This document shows positions 56,600-64,000 of a stretch of DNA of 64,000 bases, piece by piece. The position numbers and the translations under genes were made by a program. The stretch spans positions 1 to 64,000 of the forward strand of contig VCMS01000019.1 in NCBI GenBank assembly GCA_022539475.1, read 5' to 3'. The notes under the pieces are model-generated. The model had not been told where the DNA came from. It saw only the letters and a program-made list of their open reading frames with translations, and ran no database searches. How positions within the stretch are numbered: the stretch's first letter is position 1; every line of letters starts with the position of its first letter. Source of the stretch: Gracilaria domingensis (lineage: Eukaryota; Rhodophyta; Florideophyceae; Gracilariales; Gracilariaceae).

Positions 56600-57375
56600 C
56601 TTTACCCGAGCGGCACACGAGGCGTAACGGACGGATCAAGGACGGCCAACTTCGCGTTCGACACGACCTGCGGTCGTCTGGCGGCGTCAGTGGCGTGTGC
56701 GGCGCCTGGAGCGCTTTACAGAGGCGTAGCGAAGCTGATGCCACGAGTGGGCTCTTAGAGCCCACTGTGGGCTATAAGACCGACGACGCGCCAGCGCCAG
56801 CACACGCGCGTTGCTCTTGTTCACATCTGCGCGTTCAACGGCAAGCAGGAAGCACGCGCTATGATTCACTGTAAGACCGCCGCGCGGCTGGCCACGTGCC
56901 GCCCGATGCGCCGCTTTCCTGCCTGCGCCATCTGCGGCTGCGAGCCGCCGACGACAGTCTTCTTCTTTCTTCCGTTTGCTTGTCCGTTACGTGCACACGT
57001 GGAAACTCTGTCCGCGTGCGCAGATCACCGTGATCACCACAAGGCTTCTTTCACCGTCGGCGCGCGCGTGCCCAATCAAGGCCAGATACCAAGGGTAAGG
57101 TTACACTCGGTCAACTTCACTCAGCTTTTCAGCGACGCAATGCTGTGCGCTGCCGCGTTTCCATTGGACCGGTTAATACGCCAATTATCGACGTCGAACC
57201 TGGAGTCGCTTGGAATCTTTGGATCAATCATCCTTGTTGCCTTCCTAACTCTTGTCGTCTTTTCCGGTTACAACTCCACCGCTCTCGCTCTCATTTCGCT
57301 CAGTTCGTTATCTCCGAAACAACCTCCCCACCGCCCAGGAACACGAGCACCAGTTCTTCGTTCCCTGCCTTCAAC
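56600..57375. promoter_or_regulatory. Divergent promoter region, GC-rich
   Basis: Separates the secreted Cys-rich gene from flotillin. It is GC-rich near 56640-57080, with gccacgtgcc (near 56891) and cacacgtgga (near 56994). The + frame 56861-57808 runs into the flotillin gene in another phase and is a shadow. Confidence 0.45.
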
Positions 57376-59002
57376 ATGCCGTCCTTTTTACGCGGCTTCG
57401 TGTATACGGCGGGCCCCAACACCGCCCTCATCAAGTCGTCGGGAAAGAAACATGTCTCGGTCATCATTGGCGGCCGAATGTTCGCCATCCCATTCTTGCA
57501 GCGCGTCGACAAGTTGGGTTTGGAACTACGCACCATCACCGTGCACACTGAGCACGGCACCACCGTCAATGGCGTCAGCGTCAACGTTACTTCCTGTTGT
57601 CAGGTCAAGATTCAGGGCTGGTCTACCACCGACGAAGGTGGCGACGACCTTCCCCCGCATCATGCCCGAGTCGGAGGCGACTTGCACATGGACCAGTCCG
57701 CCATCAGACTGGCTGCTCAGCACTTTATCGGCAAGAGGGACTCCGAGATTGAGGACTCTATTCAGAAGACTGTTGCGGGGCATCAGCGTTCAATCATTGG
57801 TTCCTTGACGGTCGAGGAGCTTTACCGCGACCGTGCTACCTTTTCACGACGCGTGCTGGAGCTCTGTCACAATGATATGAGAAATATGGGACTCACTATC
57901 GTGTCTTATACCGTCGCTGAAATCGCTGATGATAATGGATATATTAAGGCCTTGGGTGTCGACCCCACTGAAAATGTAAAGAGAGCTGCTGTTGAGGGAC
58001 GCGCTACGCATCAAAGCGAGGCCGCTGCGCGTAAAACCGTCGAGGAAACAAAGGCTGAGGTCCGGATGAACGAGCAGAAACAGGTTAAAATCGTGTCGGA
58101 TCAGCAGACTAACATCAAGAAAGCAGAGGCCCAGAAAGAAATCGACAAACACATTGCCGCTCAGAAGAAGGCGTTTGGCATTGCGGACGCCGAACAGGAC
58201 AAGATCCTGCTCGTGCGAAAGAAAGAAGCAAAGGCCGCAGAAGCGCAAGCAGAACTCGAGGTCATGAAACAGTATGTAGAAAAGGAACGTCTGTTGAAGG
58301 AACAGAGCGTACATGTGGAAGCGGATGCCAAGCTGTACAAGGCTAGAGTTGATGCCGACGGCGTGCGTGCTACCGCAGCTGCGGACGCTGAAAAGATTCG
58401 GCTACTTGGAAATGCGGAGGCAGAGAAGCAGAGCGTTATTCTGGAGAAGGTTGGTATTGCCAAGGCCGAAGTTGAGGCGGAAAAGATCAAAAGGACGGGA
58501 GACGCCACGGCGGATGTGATCCGCGCCAAGGGCGCCGCGGAAGTGGAAGTGGAACTTAAGCGAGCTGAAGCGCTTCGTGCGAAAGGAATGGCTGAAAATG
58601 ATGTGCTTCAGCGAAGACTTTACATCTGGCAAGAGCAGTACGTTACTCTTTCCTCACTTATTTATGAACGTGCTCGGACGATTCGTGTGGTACATTCTTT
58701 GCTAACATATGTTTTCTATTTGTCTTTGGCGCAGTGCGAACTATGGCGTGCTTCTCGACAAGATGATCGATATGATGCCGCGTGTGGCGGGCTCGTTGGC
58801 CGAGCCGCTGTCTAAGACGGAGAAGATGGTGTTTGTCAGCGGTGGAGGTAACAGCGGAAGTGGACCCTCTCAATTTACACGTGAAATGACGCGTATGGTG
58901 GCGGAAGTGCCAGAGGCTATTCAGGCGTTGACAAATTGCGATATTCGACAGGGACTGGCGAATTTGGCGAATGGAAAGGTGAGCAACAAGTTGACCGGCT
59001 AA
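57376..59002 (+). CDS. Flotillin/reggie-type membrane scaffold protein
   Basis: Two exons: 57376-58637 and 58735-59002, with a 97-bp intron (donor gtacgt, acceptor gcgcag); the phases join to give 509 residues. The N-terminus MPSFLRGFVYTAGPNTALIK starts an SPFH/PHB domain (about 1-180) with the flotillin pattern NCT-like VNVTSCCQVKIQGW. Residues about 190-410 are a long helix rich in Ala, Glu and Lys with repeated AEA/EKI heptads, as in the flotillin coiled coil. The C-terminal domain (DKMIDMMPRVAGSLAEPLSK) ends NKLTG. Flotillins assemble microdomains at plasma membrane and endosomes. The start was chosen because upstream frame sequence lacks similarity. Confidence 0.88.
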
Positions 59003-59896
59003 GCAGGTAGGAGGCCAAACAGAGGAATGGGACCCCGGTTACTGTAATAGAGTGTGGTATCTTTAGTGAGCGTTTTGCTCGTACCAGAGCTGTGTGATAG
59101 TTGTCGGCGTACAGCTTAAGAACCTTTGATGCCTTGATTACAAAATGCAAGTATTGCAGACTCCTCAATTTTGAGTCTTTCCCTTGGTGTATTTACAGTT
59201 TTCTTGCCCATCTCGCAATATACCTTCATCACGAACCTGTGATCTAGGTCTCCGAGTCCAATGAATCCATGGACCGGGCCAGTCAGCACTTGACAGGTCA
59301 GCATCAGCATTATACTGTCATGATGCCACGTCTCGCTTCCTGGGGATACCGTTCCTGGGTAGAGGGGTCGGCGGGAAGGCGAGATGCTGATGTAAACAAA
59401 CGAAGATGATGATCCACGACTCTTTCGTACCCGAGATGCATTGTATAAGACAACGTGGCTCATCGAAGCCCATAGGGCAATGCATTCTGCAAGTGCACAG
59501 CACTCGCCAGAGTAATCAGTCACGCTCGAGTCGCAAGAGATGCCGCTCGTCTCAAGCTTCCATGATCGGTACTGTACCTTTGAACGTAAGGTGCGATTTT
59601 GGCGCCTAAGCGCGCCAGCTTTCACGCCTGACTATTTCAAAAAGCATGGAATGCCAGCTTTCAACTTTACTTAGAGCAAATTGCACCTGGCGACCATGAC
59701 CCTGTTTTCAAAGAGAGAAGCCCAGTGCTTTCAAAGCTGAATGCTCCAGCACCAACCAGTCCTATAAGCTTACGAATGTTGAACCCGAAAAAAACTAAAA
59801 CGAGGACATAGTCCCGTCATCACAAGTTTGTAAAAAGCCGTTCAAGACGGCCTCATTGGAAAATCAGCGATCGTGGTACGAGTGTACCGCAGGTAG
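59003..59896. other. Tail-to-tail intergenic, no gene seen
   Basis: Short - frames only (59116-59625 and others), without family match. Confidence 0.55.
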
Positions 59897-61075
59897 TTAG
59901 AACGGGATACAAGCAGTATGGTTCGGGTTAGATGTGAATCCAGCAGCACAAGTATGACAAAACTCAATGCCCTCGTTTGGTTTGACGCTCGTCGCGTGAC
60001 ACTTGGTGCACTCCGCTCCATATTGGTCGTAGAACTGTCCCGGAGGACAGGTCTTGCACTGCTTGGTGCTAAGCATGTAACCCGTGTTTGGTGGACAGTA
60101 CACACACTCTGAAGATCCGGCCTCACTGAAACTGCCGCGAGGACATGTTTGGCATAACAGCCTGTCCCCTCCTGCACTGATATGATTCACCGGGCATTGA
60201 ACGCATGTAAACTCGAGCTGGTCATAGTAAAAGCCAGGCTGGCATGCGGCACATGAGCCATCTTTCATCAAGGCTTGATTGGCAGGACACTTGATGCAAG
60301 ACGAGGAACCCTCAAAGGCGTAGCTATGTCCGGCGCACACGAAACACAGCTCCATTGAATTAGCGTAGCTTGTAAAGGTTCCAGCACGACACTTTTCACA
60401 TTCTCGGATGAAAGGATTGTACGAATATCCTGGCGGACATGAAGCACAGCTGCCGTTCTTCATGGGCGCAGTGTTCTCAGTGCACTGGACACACTCAGCA
60501 GCACCGACGTCCGAGTAGGCATTCAGCGGGCAGGGTATACATGGCTGATAGCCCGGTTGGGTCTTGAAGAAGTCGAGTTTGCAAGGGATGCAAGACCGAT
60601 CGTAAGCGTCGTACTCACTTCCAGGGGGGCAACTGCCGCAAGATGAAGACTGCACACTGGCCACGTCATGTGGACATTCGGTGCAGGACAGCGATCCAGG
60701 CGGAGAAAAGGTGGAGGGCGGGCAGGCGAGACAGTGAGGCTGTGCGGCGTCGGGTTGGTAGGTGTTGCTGCGACATGGCTCGCAGGAACGGGAACCCTCA
60801 AGGGAGGAGTAGAAATAGGTGCCTGGCGGACAGGGCTGGCACTCGTGCTCGGTGCTGTTCCAGGTAGTGCCGAGCTGGCACTTGCAGCTGGTGGCGTCCT
60901 GGGATGGGAGCGAGTTGAGCGGACAGGTCCAGCACCTTGTGGCGTTGGCGTTGGGCATGAAGGTGCCGGTCGGACATGGCTGGCACGACGAATCGGGCGA
61001 GCGAAACGAGCCGGGGGCACAGGCGCACGCCAACGCGAGCAGGAACGCGGCGGAGAAGAAGGGGAGCAGCGACAT
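59897..61075 (-). CDS. Secreted Cys-rich GCC2/GCC3 (ephrin-receptor-like) repeat protein
   Basis: A 392-residue protein from ATG 61075 (MSLLPFFSAAFLLALACACA), an evident signal peptide. The whole mature chain is a series of about eight modules of roughly 45 residues with the pattern C..CP.GT(Y/F).......C..C, such as CQPCPPGTYFYSS and CKTCPPGQFYDQYGAEC. This is the GCC2/GCC3, ephrin-receptor-like fold family, common in extracellular proteins of algae and ciliates. There is no membrane anchor at the C-terminus (ends CIPF), so it is probably secreted. It is divergent from SUMO. Confidence 0.75.
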   Translation of the reverse strand: MSLLPFFSAAFLLALACACAPGSFRSPDSSCQPCPTGTFMPNANATRCWTCPLNSLPSQDATSCKCQLGTTWNSTEHECQPCPPGTYFYSSLEGSRSCEPCRSNTYQPDAAQPHCLACPPSTFSPPGSLSCTECPHDVASVQSSSCGSCPPGSEYDAYDRSCIPCKLDFFKTQPGYQPCIPCPLNAYSDVGAAECVQCTENTAPMKNGSCASCPPGYSYNPFIRECEKCRAGTFTSYANSMELCFVCAGHSYAFEGSSSCIKCPANQALMKDGSCAACQPGFYYDQLEFTCVQCPVNHISAGGDRLLCQTCPRGSFSEAGSSECVYCPPNTGYMLSTKQCKTCPPGQFYDQYGAECTKCHATSVKPNEGIEFCHTCAAGFTSNPNHTACIPF

Positions 61076-61079
61076 GGTG

Positions 61080-61748
61080 GCGAACTGAAGAGGGAGAGGA
61101 GCGAGGAGAGGCCACACGCGCTCGACTTATATCAGGTGGGAAAGGACGTCGCCGGCATCGCGCGCATCGTGCCGGCACGCCGGCATGGACGGGAACCCTA
61201 AAAACCTAGCTGGCGAACGCGGCGCGCGGCGGCGCCAGCGCGTCTGCAAGCCGCTGCGAGCGGCGTAAGTTACGCCGCGTAACGTTGAGAGCGAACGAAC
61301 GCACTTGTGTGCGCCGCCGCTTGACGATACCCGCCGGCCACTGACAAACGCCCACTTCAAGCGGCGCCCTTCGCGCCGCGCCGCGCCGCGCCGCGCCGCG
61401 CCGCGCCGTCGCGCAACGTGTGCGTGGCGCCGCCGCGCAGCGCGCGCGCGCGCGCGCGCCGTGAGCGCGGGCACACGTGGCCAACGACCGAAAGTGTTGG
61501 CGCGCCCGCGTTGATCGGATCAATCGGATCCGATGGCGCTTTTGGTCGCTGTCCACGCGCGCGGCGCGCAGGCGCAGAGTTTCGCCTCGCGCGCGACTGT
61601 CTCCGTCGGAGGATACCGCCGCTGCCCTGCCCTTCGCCGCGTCACACGCGTCCGTCAACCGCAACCGTCGCCCCCCCACCCGCAGTTTCCCGCCGTTTGT
61701 TCGCCTCCCCTGCTCTTTCTCGTCGCTCCACCGCACACTCTCCGCACC
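61080..61748. promoter_or_regulatory. GC-rich divergent promoter of GCC2 protein and SUMO
   Basis: Has a five-copy ccgcg/gccgc run (61378-61410), a gcgcgc run at 61441-61460, and gtgcgtggc and cacacgtggc motifs at about 61420 and 61473. Confidence 0.5.
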
Positions 61749-62140
61749 ATGGCCGAGAAAGCGCCAGAAGACTCAAAAGCCAACGTCGAGACCAAGCCTG
61801 AGCCCGGCGAGCAGATCAACATCAAGGTACGTCGCAAAACCCCGTCCCAATACTCCCGCATCTCTCCCGCGCCCCGAGCCTCACCAACCCTCTCTCATGT
61901 CGCGCCACGCCCGCTGCACAGGTACGAGACGCGGAAGGAAACGAAGTCCAATTTAAAATCAAAAAGACTACGCAGCTCAAGAAGCTCATGGATGCGTACT
62001 GCGCGCGTATGGGAACCACCAAGGGCGCCTATCGCTTCCTGTTCGACGGCCATAGAATTAACGAAGAGGATACACCAGAGACTTTGGACATGCAGGAACT
62101 CGATTGCGTCGACGCCATGGTTTCGCAACTGGGCGGTTAA
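61749..62140 (+). CDS. SUMO: SUMO, ending directly at the di-glycine
   Basis: Two exons: 61749-61826 and 61922-62140, with a 95-bp intron (donor gtacgt, acceptor gcacag). The product has 98 residues. The N-tail is acidic (MAEKAPEDSKANVETKPEPG), followed by the ubiquitin fold: INIKVRDAEGNEVQFKIKKT, then TTKGAYRFLFDGHRINEEDT and a C-terminus reading MVSQLGG and then stop. Most SUMO genes encode extra residues after GG that ULP/SENP proteases must remove; here none is encoded, so the mature end is made directly. SUMO is conjugated to lysines in nuclear proteins. It is tail-to-tail with the next gene at 134 bp. Confidence 0.93.
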
Positions 62141-62274
62141 CTTCTCAACTTACAGCCTCATCGCTAGGTTACTCCCCACCCCGCTTGTCTCGTAGTAAAC
62201 GTGCTCTACACTCGCTGTCTTTCGTGAAAATCCACAATCCCTATCACAGCTCACGCTTTTCTTTTAGTCTGTTG

Positions 62275-64000
62275 TCATCCAACTCTATCGTACAAATCTC
62301 GTATTGTTCCTTCAATGCGCAGCACCCCCTTTTCCCCTTCACACCCCACACTCGCCGCAATCCCTCGCTTCAACGATGCGCCAAGCTGGTCAAATTCGTC
62401 TAGAAGGTCCCCGTCCACGCAGTACATCGCCGGCCGCCCATAAGCTGAGCGAAACCTCTCGTGAGTGCACCCGCTCTTGCGTCCGCCCACCTCACTAAGC
62501 TTGCTTACTTCGCGCTCAACCGCGCTCAACAGCTCATACGCCTCTGAAGACATTGACACTGCACACATGAGCGCCCCATTCACCGTCCCACAGAACACAG
62601 CTTCACTCCGCCTGTTAAAGAACGGTTTTTCCGCCATCGTGGAAAGCCTTTCACCTTCCAGTTCCCAATCTTCCATTTCGTTCACTTTTTCGCTTCTGCT
62701 AAAGCACCCCACGTTCAATCGCATAGCTATGTCATTCATATTAAAACTATGATAGCACACCAGGTTTCTGGGTACACCGTGGTGCCGTGGGTCTTGCTCA
62801 GGATCTATACTTTCAGCAATGGGCTGTTCCGGCGCAACAACCACCTGAACAGCACCTATAACACCTCCCATATCTTCCACGTCCAGGTTGTCATCATCAT
62901 TCTCGTTATCCTCTATGTTTGCCACGTCAGAACCCTCGCTATCTTCATTGTCGGCATTATCGCTTTCTTCCATGTGAACCTCTTCAATACCATGCACGTC
63001 GCCGATCTCATGGCCAACATCCATGTTATCCGATGGTGTTAGCAATCCAGTCGCTTCGGGTGTGGTGGCAGAATAGTCGGATCCAATTTCAGGAGGCATC
63101 TCGTCGTATTCTTGACCTAGAGTGGAGGGTATTGCATCCTGCGAAGCTGAATCCTGGGATGCAATGATTCTGTCACCTTCAGTTTCCATTGCCATTACCA
63201 CCGAGATATATGGAGAGTTCACAGATCCATCTTTCTTTAGAACCTCCACACGCCGGGGAGCATCTAATTCTTCATATCCAAGAGAAAATAAATTTCCGAG
63301 TCTATCCACACCTATCATCTGGCCTCGATCGATAAGAACCGCATCTGAAACCACACGCTTTCTAAAGTCACTTCTGTCCCGAACCAGCTTTTCAACTCCT
63401 GCGTGGATCTGGAAGAAAGCTACCGAGTCTTTTCGATCAACGACACAGATCATGTCTTCTTGAACACTCAGACTCATAACCAAGGTACGTACGGACGCTC
63501 GGGCTATTTCTACAAGTGAGTCCTTCGATGGAACCAATGCAAGTAAAATGATATCTGCGTTACATGATATGGCGAGCATATCCGCACTTGGATGTGGACA
63601 CCCGGCCAGTACAGCGCCTGGAAGAACAAGCTCAGTACAGAGCTGAAACTGTACTCGTTCTTCTCCGTGTCCTGAAGAGCCTTTCTTTGTAACAGAACGT
63701 AACGAATACAGAAGTAGGCGACCACGCAAGCACTTGTCATGTGGACCTAAGTCTCGCAGCCCCCATGAAGTCCCCACAACCAAGAAATCATTCCATTTCG
63801 TCAGTACGTGAACCAGCTCTCCACTAAGTAAGGAAATCTTGCCCAATCGTTTTCGAGTCCGCTTGCTATATACCTGGAGTTGAGAGGACTCTGACATACT
63901 GGCCAGATTTGCCTGGGGGTTCTCATCATCTTTGACGGCATTATGCTCCATGACCGTCGCCACTACAACACAGTTTCTCAATGTTGGCGCTTGCGCAACT
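62275..64000 (-). CDS. CPSF-A family protein (SF3B3/DDB1-like), C-terminal part
   Basis: The gene is cut by the right window edge; about 570 C-terminal residues are visible. Features of the CPSF-A C-terminal beta-propeller: LRGRLLLYSLR, a SDAVLIDRGQMIGVDRLGNL block (as in the splicing factor SF3B3 and DDB1), FCGTVNGAL and the end motif VDGDLLDEF. A long acidic insertion (SDNADNEDSEGSDVANIEDN and more) splits the propeller and is not typical. I cannot tell SF3B3-like, DDB1-like and CPSF160-like members apart with certainty from this end. Such proteins scaffold splicing, RNA 3'-end processing or CUL4 ubiquitin ligase complexes. Confidence 0.75.
   Translation of the reverse strand, partial: VAQAPTLRNCVVVATVMEHNAVKDDENPQANLASMSESSQLQVYSKRTRKRLGKISLLSGELVHVLTKWNDFLVVGTSWGLRDLGPHDKCLRGRLLLYSLRSVTKKGSSGHGEERVQFQLCTELVLPGAVLAGCPHPSADMLAISCNADIILLALVPSKDSLVEIARASVRTLVMSLSVQEDMICVVDRKDSVAFFQIHAGVEKLVRDRSDFRKRVVSDAVLIDRGQMIGVDRLGNLFSLGYEELDAPRRVEVLKKDGSVNSPYISVVMAMETEGDRIIASQDSASQDAIPSTLGQEYDEMPPEIGSDYSATTPEATGLLTPSDNMDVGHEIGDVHGIEEVHMEESDNADNEDSEGSDVANIEDNENDDDNLDVEDMGGVIGAVQVVVAPEQPIAESIDPEQDPRHHGVPRNLVCYHSFNMNDIAMRLNVGCFSRSEKVNEMEDWELEGERLSTMAEKPFFNRRSEAVFCGTVNGALMCAVSMSSEAYELLSAVEREVSKLSEVGGRKSGCTHERFRSAYGRPAMYCVDGDLLDEFDQLGASLKRGIAASVGCEGEKGVLRIEGTIRDLYDRVG

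Noticed and set aside
56861-57808. 315-residue + strand ORF overlapping flotillin
   Set aside because: Out of phase with the flotillin coding sequence and low-complexity; flotillin homology fixes the true frame.

Overview
This is eukaryotic nuclear DNA, most likely from a red alga (probably a florideophyte). That placement is an inference from the gene set and style: eukaryotic genes (RHD3/Sey1 GTPase, proteasome alpha-4 and Rpt3, SUMO, USP12/46-like protease, flotillin), a sulfotransferase-like type II membrane protein, mostly intronless or one-intron genes, introns of only 80-145 bp, and gene clusters separated by repeat-rich stretches. A marker-gene or whole-window search would settle it.

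Region 1 (1-18.4 kb) looks like one large DNA-transposon-type accessory island. It has a broken gene on + whose end carries a DDE-transposase-like C-terminal signature (about 3.06-3.34 kb), a second broken gene on - (3.6-6.8 kb), and two divergent blocks. The left block (-, 10.4-7.25 kb) encodes a DNA adenine/cytosine-N4-type methyltransferase running into a SET domain. The right block (+, 11.6-15.4 kb) encodes a ParB/Srx-fold-like protein followed by a 2-oxoglutarate/Fe(II) oxygenase-like protein. Between them lies a 634-bp inverted repeat whose arms each hold a 76-bp palindrome. A five-helix membrane protein and an acidic/basic nuclear-type protein follow. This set of DNA/histone modification genes is the most interesting part of the window.

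Region 2 (18.4-25.8 kb) is repeat-rich: a possible LTR-element fossil, an imperfect foldback repeat, a decayed pogo-like DDE transposon, and tRNA-derived SINE-like sequence.

Region 3 (25.8-34.5 kb) is host: RING-H2 membrane ligase, germin-like cupin, Sey1/RHD3, and a USP12/46-like deubiquitinase whose middle is duplicated in a way that looks like an assembly error.

Region 4 (34.5-43.7 kb) is gene-poor: three strong hairpins, a clean 706-bp non-autonomous hAT element with 8-bp target duplications, a membrane protein with four CX6C motifs, and a small secreted protein.

Region 5 (43.7-64 kb) is a compact host cluster: pantothenate synthetase, the divergent proteasome pair alpha-4/Rpt3, an ATC-hydrolase-family enzyme, a polyQ disordered protein, a sulfotransferase-like protein, two secreted cysteine-rich proteins, flotillin, SUMO and the C-terminal part of a CPSF-A-family protein. 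Very GC-rich islands with ACGTGGC motifs sit in several of the intergenic spaces.
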